Assembly: GCF_910583865.1 (NCBI RefSeq)
Contig: NZ_CAJTYX010000043.1
Span: 1 to 21,443, forward strand
Origin: an uncultured Muribaculum sp.
GTDB lineage: Bacteria; Bacteroidota; Bacteroidia; Bacteroidales; Muribaculaceae
Length of the DNA stretch: 21,443 bases
Direction of reading: 5' to 3'
A program made the translations under genes and the position numbers. Shown here one piece after another: positions 15,697-21,443 of the stretch. A model generated the notes under the pieces. That model was not told where the DNA came from. It worked only from the letters and a program-made list of their open reading frames with translations, and did no database searches. The number at the start of each line of letters is the position of its first letter. Within the stretch, counting starts at the first letter, position 1.

Positions 15697-17475
15697 ATGA
15701 ATTTCAAGCAATTTTGCATGACCGCCCTGGCCGTAGTAGCCGGCATCTTCATAACAGGACTCCTGGGCTTCTTCGGCATGATCTACATGATGATACAGAT
15801 GATGCTCATGAGCATAGGGCAGCAGCATCCGGCGACAGAGAGCCACTCCATACTCCACATCGACCTCTCCTCGGAAATCGTGGAGCGCGAGCAAGGCACG
15901 ACACTTATGCAGCAGCTGCAGGGAGTGGAAAACAACTCGATATCACTCAACCGCCTTCTCGACGCGCTCAAGATCGCTGCCACCGACCCCAAGATCGAGG
16001 GCGTGTATCTCGACTGCGGAGGCGTGTCGGCCGGAGTGGCCACGCTGATGTCGGTCAACGAGGCAGTCAACACTTTCCGCAACTCCGGCAAGTGGGTGGC
16101 CGCCTACGCCGACAGCTATGCCCAGAGCGACTATATCGTGGCCTCCGCCGCGGACTCGCTCTGGCTCAACCCAGTCGGCGAGGTCGACATACATGGCGTC
16201 GGAGCCGGGCTGCTCTATTTCAAGGGGCTTCTCGACAAGCTCGGGGTAGATGTCCAGGTGTTCAAGGTAGGCACATACAAGAGCGCCGTCGAGCCGTTCC
16301 TGCTCACCGCCCCCAGCGAGGCCAACATAAGGCAGACGCGTGAATACCTCGACCCCATATGGAGCGACGTGCGCACCGCCATCGCATCGGGGCGCAACGT
16401 GGATCCCGCCGTGATAAACGCCTGGGCCGACAGCATCATAGTCACCGAGGACCCCGCCACCTACCCCTCTCGCGGGGTGGTCACCTCGCTGCGCTACCGC
16501 CACGACGCCGAACAGACGCTCAAGGCCATGTCGGGCATTGACGATGACGACGACCTGCGCCTGGTGAAACCGTCGGAATACCTCAACCAGTCATATCCCC
16601 ACAAGTATCTGAAGGAAGCATCCAAGCCCGACTACCGCATAGCCGTGCTGTATGCCGTGGGCGACATCGTACAGGAGGGCGACGAGGGTATAGTCGGCGC
16701 CGACATGGCACCCCTCATCTACGACCTCGCCGATGATGACGACATATCGGCGCTCGTGCTCCGCGTGAACTCCGGCGGCGGCAGCGCCTACGCCTCCGAA
16801 CAGATATGGGAGGCGCTCGAATACTTCAAGACAAAGGACAAGCCGTTCTACGTGTCGATGGGCGACGTGGCCGCCTCCGGAGGATACTACATATCCTGCG
16901 GGGCCGACAAGATATTCTGCCAGCCCACCACGCTCACCGGCTCCATAGGCATATTCGGCATGGTGCCCAGCATTGAAGGTATGATGGAGAAGCATCTCGG
17001 CGTGAACTACAGCCTCATCGCCTCCAACCCCAACGCCGCGATGGGCATCATCAGGCCATTCACACCCGTGCAGCGCAAGGCCATGCAGAGGATGATCGAC
17101 CGTGGCTACGAGACATTCGTCGGACGCTGCGCCGCAGGCCGCGGCATGCCTGTCGACTCCATCAAGGCCATCGCCGAAGGGCGTGTATGGGCCGGGACAA
17201 AGGCCATTGAAATAGGCCTGGTGGACCGGCTCGGCACCCTCAACGACTGCATCATGGCCCTGGCCGAGGAAAATTCCGAAGGCTCATATTCCATCGTCGA
17301 ATATCCCGACCCGGAAGGCACATGGTGGGAAAAACTCATCATGAGCAATGCCCAGATGCGCACTGAAGCCATCAAGAAAGAGCTGGGCGCCGCCTACCCC
17401 ATCTACAAGACCGTACAGTCGCTCGGTACGATGGACCCCGTGCAGGCGCGCATGCCATTCACGGTAGAACCCTGA
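15697..17475 (+). CDS. sppA: Signal peptide peptidase SppA (protease IV, S49, long form)
   Basis: Membrane-anchored serine protease that degrades cleaved signal peptides. The 592 residues correspond to the 67-kDa long form with two tandem S49 domains. An N-terminal membrane helix covers about 8-40 (FCMTALAVVAGIFITGLLGF). The catalytic Lys195 is in VGTYKSAVEPF of the first domain, and the nucleophile Ser394 is in DVAASGGYY of the second, the dyad known from E. coli SppA. The motif VLRVNSGGGSAYASE (about 354-368) precedes the active-site segment. It is the first gene of a plus-strand run with lpxK 22 bp downstream. Confidence 0.95.
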   Translation: MNFKQFCMTALAVVAGIFITGLLGFFGMIYMMIQMMLMSIGQQHPATESHSILHIDLSSEIVEREQGTTLMQQLQGVENNSISLNRLLDALKIAATDPKIEGVYLDCGGVSAGVATLMSVNEAVNTFRNSGKWVAAYADSYAQSDYIVASAADSLWLNPVGEVDIHGVGAGLLYFKGLLDKLGVDVQVFKVGTYKSAVEPFLLTAPSEANIRQTREYLDPIWSDVRTAIASGRNVDPAVINAWADSIIVTEDPATYPSRGVVTSLRYRHDAEQTLKAMSGIDDDDDLRLVKPSEYLNQSYPHKYLKEASKPDYRIAVLYAVGDIVQEGDEGIVGADMAPLIYDLADDDDISALVLRVNSGGGSAYASEQIWEALEYFKTKDKPFYVSMGDVAASGGYYISCGADKIFCQPTTLTGSIGIFGMVPSIEGMMEKHLGVNYSLIASNPNAAMGIIRPFTPVQRKAMQRMIDRGYETFVGRCAAGRGMPVDSIKAIAEGRVWAGTKAIEIGLVDRLGTLNDCIMALAEENSEGSYSIVEYPDPEGTWWEKLIMSNAQMRTEAIKKELGAAYPIYKTVQSLGTMDPVQARMPFTVEP

Positions 17476-17497
17476 CAACAATCAAGCCAGCAACCCC

Positions 17498-18619
17498 ATG
17501 CGCCACAACAGACTTGTCGACACGCTGATACTCCGACCGTTATCGTGGATATACGGTATGGTCACCGCTGTGCGCAACAAGCTGTTTGACTGGCACGTCC
17601 TCAAGGAGCATACTTTCCCGGTGCCGGTGCTCGTCATCGGCAACCTTGCCGTAGGGGGCACAGGCAAGACCCCCCACACGGAATATGTGGTGGACCTGCT
17701 CAGGCAGGAATACAACATAGGAGTGCTGTCGCGCGGATACCGCCGGCGCACCAAGGGTTTCATACTCGCCGACAAGCGTTCGACACCGGGCGACATCGGC
17801 GACGAGCCTTACCAGATATACCAGAAATACGGCCACGACATCCGCGTGGCTGTCTGCGAGAGCCGTGTGAAAGGTATCAACGAGTTGCTGAGGCTTGACC
17901 CGTCGATCAATCTGGTAGTGCTCGACGATGCCTTCCAGCACCGTCACGTAAAGCCATCGACATCAATCGTGCTCACCGAGTGGCACCGTCCGGTCTACAA
18001 CGACGAGATGCTCCCGCTCGGCCGTCTGCGCGAATCGATGCAAGGACTGCTCCGCGCTGACATAATAGTAGTGACAAAATGCCCGCAGGACATACGCCCC
18101 GGCGACGTGAGCATCATCTACGACAACCTGAAGCTGTTCCCGTTCCAGCGCCTCTACTTCTCGCATTACCGCTACGGCCATCTGGTAAGCGTGTTCCCCG
18201 ATGAAGTGCGTTACGTGCCCGGATTGGAATGGCTCAACCCTGACGATGCCGTGCTCGTTGTCACCGGAATAGCCAACCCGCGGCCGCTCCTGCGCTATGC
18301 CAGGGGCTTCAAGGCCAAGGTGAGCGTGCTGCGCTTCCCCGACCACCACAATTTCACACGTCGCGATTTCGCCGAACTGTCGAAAGCCTATTCGCACCTC
18401 GAAGGCAAGCACAAGTACATCATCACCACCGAAAAAGACTCGGTGCGCATGGCCAACAACCCGTATTTCCCGCCCGAACTGAAAGGGGCCACGTTCTATC
18501 TGCCCATAAAGGTGGAATTCATGCCGCAGAAGATGCCGCAGAACGCCAACCCGTTCGACATGGAGATACGCCGGGCATTGCGGGACTTCAACTCGGCCTC
18601 CTCACAGGTAAGGAAATAA
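17498..18619 (+). CDS. lpxK: Tetraacyldisaccharide 4'-kinase
   Basis: Inner-membrane enzyme of the Raetz lipid A pathway that phosphorylates the 4' position of the disaccharide-1-phosphate, giving lipid IVA. The 373 residues have the N-terminal membrane-associating helix (about 8-30), the Walker A loop IGNLAVGGTGKTP (47-59) and the conserved Walker B-like DDAFQHR (143-149). The C-terminal domain contains HHNFTRRDF and TTEKDSVR, both typical of LpxK. It follows sppA by 22 bp, so the two are probably cotranscribed. Presence of lpxK confirms a Gram-negative organism that makes lipid A. Confidence 0.96.
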   Translation: MRHNRLVDTLILRPLSWIYGMVTAVRNKLFDWHVLKEHTFPVPVLVIGNLAVGGTGKTPHTEYVVDLLRQEYNIGVLSRGYRRRTKGFILADKRSTPGDIGDEPYQIYQKYGHDIRVAVCESRVKGINELLRLDPSINLVVLDDAFQHRHVKPSTSIVLTEWHRPVYNDEMLPLGRLRESMQGLLRADIIVVTKCPQDIRPGDVSIIYDNLKLFPFQRLYFSHYRYGHLVSVFPDEVRYVPGLEWLNPDDAVLVVTGIANPRPLLRYARGFKAKVSVLRFPDHHNFTRRDFAELSKAYSHLEGKHKYIITTEKDSVRMANNPYFPPELKGATFYLPIKVEFMPQKMPQNANPFDMEIRRALRDFNSASSQVRK

Positions 18620-18697
18620 CCGCATGACGCCGGACATGCATCGTGTTAAATGACTCATCTTTTCAAACCATAACTTCAAGTACACCGTTATAATCCC

Positions 18698-19513
18698 ATG
18701 TTAGCGAAAATAAAAGAAACAGCAGAATATATCCGCACGCGTGTAGCCGCCCCCGTCCCCACCACCGCCATCATCCTCGGCACAGGTCTGGGCGCGCTTG
18801 TCGACTCGATCACCGACAAGCAGTACATCCCCTACAACGAGATCCCCAACTTCCCGGTGTCGACCGTAGAGGGGCATAGCGGCAACCTTATCTTCGGACG
18901 CCTCGGCGACCGTCCCGTCATGGCCATGCAGGGCCGCTTCCATTTCTACGAAGGCTACGACATGAAAACAGTGACCTTCCCCATCCGCGTGATGCACGAG
19001 CTTGGCATAAAGACACTCTTCGTCAGCAACGCCGCCGGAGGGATGAACCCCGAGTTTGAGATCGGCGACATAATGATCATCACCGACCACATCAACCTCT
19101 TCCCCGAGCATCCTCTGCGCGGCAAGAACTACGAGGAGTGGGGCCCGCGCTTCCCCGACATGAGCGAGGCCTACTCGCGCCGCCTGATCGACAGCGCCAG
19201 GGAGATAGCCGCCGAGAAAGGTATCCGTGTGATGCACGGAGTGTATGTGGGTACTCAGGGTCCGACGTTCGAGACCCCGGCGGAGTACCGCTACTTCCAC
19301 ATCATCGGCGGCGATGCCGTCGGCATGTCGACCGTTCCCGAAGTGATCGTGGCGCGCCACATGGGCATGGAAGTGTTCGGAGTGTCGGTGATCACCGACC
19401 TCGGCGTTGAAGGTATCGTCGAAAAGGTGTCGCACGAAGAGGTGCAGAAGGCCGCCGCAGCCGCACAGCCCAAGATGATGGAGATAATGACCGAACTGGT
19501 CAAGCGCTCCTGA
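18698..19513 (+). CDS. punA: Purine nucleoside phosphorylase, trimeric PNP/MTAP superfamily
   Basis: Cleaves purine nucleosides with phosphate to base and ribose-1-phosphate (purine salvage). The 271 residues fit the trimeric PNP family: ILGTGLG (26-32), GHSGNLIFG (59-67), MQGRFHFYEGY (77-87, phosphate and sugar contacts), VSNAAGGMNP (109-118), QGPTFETPAEYR (187-198, base-binding Glu192) and GGDAVGMSTVPE (204-215). The residue matching Asn243 of human PNP is Asp234 (VSVITDLG), as in 5'-methylthioadenosine phosphorylases, so adenosine-type substrates are possible. It begins 78 bp after lpxK; this gap holds no clear promoter. The symbol is by family; deoD would be wrong as that is the hexameric type. 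Confidence 0.92.
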   Translation: MLAKIKETAEYIRTRVAAPVPTTAIILGTGLGALVDSITDKQYIPYNEIPNFPVSTVEGHSGNLIFGRLGDRPVMAMQGRFHFYEGYDMKTVTFPIRVMHELGIKTLFVSNAAGGMNPEFEIGDIMIITDHINLFPEHPLRGKNYEEWGPRFPDMSEAYSRRLIDSAREIAAEKGIRVMHGVYVGTQGPTFETPAEYRYFHIIGGDAVGMSTVPEVIVARHMGMEVFGVSVITDLGVEGIVEKVSHEEVQKAAAAAQPKMMEIMTELVKRS

Positions 19514-19537
19514 CCACAGAGCAACCAAAAATAAAGA

Positions 19538-19562
19538 GCGCCCTCTCCACCGGTGGGGGCGC
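19538..19562. terminator. GC-rich hairpin between punA and thiL
   Basis: GCGCCC and GGGCGC arms, extended by a wobble and further G-C pairs, enclose a CCACCGGTGG centre. On the plus strand an A-rich stretch precedes it and no T-run follows. On the minus strand it is followed by CTCTTTATTTTT. It could be a terminator or attenuating stem between the two genes; direction is unclear. Confidence 0.4.
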
Positions 19563-19585
19563 ACATTATATATATCATACACATC

Positions 19586-20665
19586 ATGGAACAGAATCTC
19601 ACTGAAATATCCTCGATAGGGGAGTTCGGCCTAATCGACCGGATCACCCGCGAATTTCCGCTCGTCAATGCAAGCTCGCTGCGAGGCACGGGCGACGACG
19701 CGGCAGTGATGCGCTACGCCGGCACCGACGTGCTCGTCACTACCGACATGCTCCTCGAAGGCGTGCACTTCGACCTGACCTACGTGCCGCTTAAGCATCT
19801 CGGCTACAAGGCCGCCGTGGTCAACTTCAGCGACATCTACGCCATGAACGGCACGCCGCGCCAGATCGTGGTGTCGCTCGGCATCTCGCGACGCTTCGCC
19901 GTAGAGCATATCGACGCCCTATACGACGGTCTGCGCACGGCATGCGCCGTCTACGGCGTCGACCTCGTGGGCGGCGACACCACAGCCTCGCGCCAGGGGC
20001 TGGTGATCTCCGTGACATGCATCGGCGACGCCCCCGCCGACGGCATCGTGTACCGCGACGGAGCCAAGGACACCGACCTGATCTGCGTGAGCGGCGACCT
20101 CGGGGCGGCCTACATGGGCCTCCAGCTGCTCGAACGCGAAAAGACGGCCTCCGCCGGGCAAAAGGATTTCGTGCCAAAATTCGACGGCAAGGAGTATCTC
20201 GTGGAGAGGCAACTCAAGCCGGAGGCGCGCCGCGACATAGTGCAGGCGCTCGCCGGTGCAGGTATAAAGCCGACCTCGATGATCGACGTGTCCGACGGTC
20301 TGTCGAGCGAGCTGCTCCACATCTGTAGGGGTTCACATACCGGCTGCCGTGTCTACGAGGACCGAATACCCATCGACTACCAGACTGCAGTGATGGCCGA
20401 GGAGCTGGGGATGAACCTCGTGACAGCCGCCCTCAACGGCGGCGAGGACTACGAGCTGCTTTTCACCGTGCCCCTCGCCGACCACGAGAAGGTGAAGGAT
20501 CTCCCCGGCGTGAAGGTCATAGGCCATATCACCAAGGAGAGCCTCGGCTGCGCCCTTGTCACCCGCGACGGCACCGAAATGCCCCTCCGCGCCCAAGGCT
20601 TCAACCACATGGCCCCCGACCCCGCTTCCGACCCCACATACCCCGCCATGAAGTCGGAGGAATAG
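19586..20665 (+). CDS. thiL: Thiamine-monophosphate kinase
   Basis: Last step of thiamine diphosphate synthesis: phosphorylates thiamine monophosphate with ATP. The start at 19586 (MEQNLTEISSIGEFGLIDRI) is preferred because family members begin close to the EFGLI motif; an upstream in-frame Met at 19553 would read through the spacer. The 359-residue product shows the PurM-like fold motifs: GTGDDAAV (34-41), TTDMLLEGVHFD (52-63), AVVNFSDIYAMNG (77-89), VGGDTTAS (128-135), DVSDGLSSEL and NGGEDYELLFTV. The metal and ATP-binding Asp residues are all present. No TPP riboswitch was seen upstream. Confidence 0.95.
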   Translation: MEQNLTEISSIGEFGLIDRITREFPLVNASSLRGTGDDAAVMRYAGTDVLVTTDMLLEGVHFDLTYVPLKHLGYKAAVVNFSDIYAMNGTPRQIVVSLGISRRFAVEHIDALYDGLRTACAVYGVDLVGGDTTASRQGLVISVTCIGDAPADGIVYRDGAKDTDLICVSGDLGAAYMGLQLLEREKTASAGQKDFVPKFDGKEYLVERQLKPEARRDIVQALAGAGIKPTSMIDVSDGLSSELLHICRGSHTGCRVYEDRIPIDYQTAVMAEELGMNLVTAALNGGEDYELLFTVPLADHEKVKDLPGVKVIGHITKESLGCALVTRDGTEMPLRAQGFNHMAPDPASDPTYPAMKSEE

Positions 20666-20671
20666 CCATTC

Positions 20672-20687
20672 ATACCCTCTAGGGTAT
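20672..20687. promoter_or_regulatory. HipB-type operator O1
   Basis: ATACCCT-CT-AGGGTAT is a perfect palindrome, 105 bases before the hipB start. It shares ATACCC-T-nTAnGG with the two other sites nearer the gene (12 of 16 positions with O2). Confidence 0.6.
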
Positions 20688-20711
20688 AATAAGGTCGGAC
20701 TTGCAATATTT

Positions 20712-20729
20712 TATACCCTTTATGGTGCA
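20712..20729. promoter_or_regulatory. HipB-type operator O2
   Basis: TATACCCTTTATGGTGCA is an exact reverse complement of the site at 20753-20770, with a 23-bp spacer. It sits near the expected -33 region of the hipB promoter. The E. coli HipB operator TATCC-N8-GGATA has a similar half-site. Confidence 0.65.
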
Positions 20730-20746
20730 ATATCCCTCGTTTTTCA

Positions 20747-20754
20747 TATCTTTG
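20747..20754 (+). promoter_or_regulatory. -7 box of the hipB promoter
   Basis: TATCTTTG fully matches TAnnTTTG, overlaps operator O3 by two bases, and gives a leader of about 16 bases before the hipB ATG at 20777. Binding at O2 and O3 would straddle the promoter, as expected for autorepression. Confidence 0.6.
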
Positions 20755-20770
20755 CACCATAAAGGGTATA
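20753..20770. promoter_or_regulatory. HipB-type operator O3
   Basis: TGCACCATAAAGGGTATA, the exact inverse of O2. It covers the end of the -7 box, the likely transcription start and the leader of hipB. Confidence 0.65.
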
Positions 20771-20776
20771 TTTTCT

Positions 20777-20980
20777 ATGACACCATTGGCAAAATATGTG
20801 AAAGAAAAACGTAAGCAATACGGGCTGACGCAGGTCGACCTGTCGCAAAAATCCGGTGTGGGATTGCGTTTTGTCCGTGAACTGGAGCAAGGTAAGGAGA
20901 CATTGCGCCTTGATAAAGTCAATCAGGTGCTTAAACTGTTCGGAGTCGAAATGACACCGACGAAAACCTCCGGATCATGA
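20777..20980 (+). CDS. HipB-like XRE antitoxin/repressor
   Basis: A 67-residue helix-turn-helix protein. The HTH covers nearly all of it: KYVKEKRKQYGLTQVDLSQK, then SGVGLRFVRELEQGKETLRL and DKVNQVLKLFGVEM, the usual HipB pattern with the conserved Arg-Glu-Leu-Glu-x-Gly recognition helix. In HipBA and HipBST systems HipB represses the operon and is part of the complex that neutralises the HipA/HipT kinase. Its stop overlaps the next gene by 4 bp (ATGA). Three related palindromic sites lie over its promoter, which supports autoregulation. Confidence 0.88.
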   Translation: MTPLAKYVKEKRKQYGLTQVDLSQKSGVGLRFVRELEQGKETLRLDKVNQVLKLFGVEMTPTKTSGS

Positions 20981-21315
20981 AGAAAGCCAACGTGTTCATC
21001 GATAACACTCTTGCCGGTATCCTGACCGAGGACGATATGGGCTATGAATTCCGTTACGACACCCGTTATCTGAATTCCGGGAATCCGACACCGGTCAGTC
21101 TGACACTTCCGCTTCAGGAATCCCCTTACCGCGACGATGTTTTATTACCGTTCTTTGACGGGCTTATACCAGAGGGATGGCTGCTTGATATCGCAGAACA
21201 GAGCTGGAAGATATCGGCCCGCGACCGTTTCTCACTGCTGCTTGCCTGCTGCAAGGATTGCATCGGGAACATCAGCATCATACCTTTTGAAGAAAGCGAG
21301 GTGAACGATGGATAA
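20977..21315 (+). CDS. HipS-like protein (HipA N-subdomain 1 as a separate gene)
   Basis: Predicted 112-residue protein that matches only the N-terminal subdomain of HipA kinases: KANVFIDNTLAGILTEDDMG, FRYDTRYL, the PVSLTLPL segment and LPFFDGLIPEGW, the conserved 'FFdnLLPEG' motif of the HipA_N/couple_hipA family. No kinase motifs are present and the frame ends normally, so it is a separate protein, as in the tripartite HipBST system of E. coli O127:H6, where HipS acts as the antitoxin for the HipT kinase. It overlaps hipB by 4 bp and the next frame by 8 bp, so it is translationally coupled on both sides. Confidence 0.85.
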   Translation: MKKANVFIDNTLAGILTEDDMGYEFRYDTRYLNSGNPTPVSLTLPLQESPYRDDVLLPFFDGLIPEGWLLDIAEQSWKISARDRFSLLLACCKDCIGNISIIPFEESEVNDG

Positions 21316-21415
21316 TTGCCTGGCATGCTACAAACCACTCGAAAACGGGGAAGTGGACTTCCACAAGGGTTGCGCAAGAAAAATTTTCGAATTATTACTG
21401 TCCGCTAAACCATAA
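21308..21415 (+). pseudogene. N-terminal fragment of a HipT/HipA-type kinase, frame stops after 35 residues
   Basis: A short frame begins with an ATG overlapping the end of the HipS-like gene. It encodes MDNCLACYKPLENGEVDFHK followed by GCARKIFE, with CxxC (Cys4/Cys7) and HxxC (His19/Cys22). From memory, Bacteroidota stand-alone HipA kinases start with just such a Cys-rich element (C-x2-C-YKPL-eGE-DFH-xx-C-kKiFG) before the kinase domain. Here the similarity ends at KIF, the frame continues ELLLSAKP and stops at 21413-21415. None of the three forward frames after that resembles a kinase in the 28 bases left. This suggests truncation by deletion or by an inserted element. A genuine small Zn-binding protein is the alternative. 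Confidence 0.5.
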
Positions 21416-21443
21416 ATCAGAGAGTCCAACATCTTGAAAGGCA

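Noticed and set aside
19514..19585. TPP riboswitch upstream of thiL
   Set aside because: The gap is only 72 bases and holds a simple GC hairpin; the conserved CUGAGA and other Thi-box parts are absent.
1..21443. CRISPR array, tRNA or rRNA genes
   Set aside because: No regularly spaced repeats, cloverleaf-like sequences or rRNA segments were seen on reading through both strands.

Overview
The window looks like a chromosomal piece of a gut Bacteroidales, most likely Muribaculaceae or a close relative. Support comes from protein types, from repeated promoter-like sites of the Bacteroidota pattern TTG or TTTG, about 19-22 bases, then TAnnTTTG, and from gene neighbourhoods such as sppA-lpxK-purine nucleoside phosphorylase-thiL. 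Family placement is inference; no rRNA or tRNA is present to confirm it.

Layout. 260-3336: a DUF3298-type lipoprotein and a secreted TPR protein converge on a foldback repeat. 3492-7682: type II NADH dehydrogenase (ndh) ends 3 bp from the convergent cstA, which lies downstream of a proline aminopeptidase (pepP); pepP and cstA look like a peptide-use pair. 7833-9112: an Ala/Arg-rich coiled-coil protein whose C-terminus is encoded by a palindromic repeat, then a 337-bp double foldback element and a strong terminator. 9112-12512, all on the minus strand: grpE-dnaJ chaperones, ispE and a small unknown lipoprotein.

12600-15490 is visibly AT-richer than its surroundings and reads as an acquired defence island. 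It holds an Eco29kI-family restriction-modification pair (GIY-YIG endonuclease, then an overlapping m5C methyltransferase) and a divergent XRE regulator, with a perfect palindrome between them.

15697-20665, plus strand: sppA, lpxK, a purine nucleoside phosphorylase with an unusual specificity residue, and thiL, covering envelope and cofactor housekeeping. 20666 to the end: a tripartite HipB/HipS/HipT-like toxin-antitoxin locus with three related operators over its promoter. The kinase (HipT) frame stops after 35 residues, so the toxin looks truncated or interrupted near the window edge.

Most notable: the self-complementary repeat family with covarying stems (1147-1274 and 8664-9000), the Eco29kI-like island with a possible private regulator, and the broken HipBST-like locus with its operator array.
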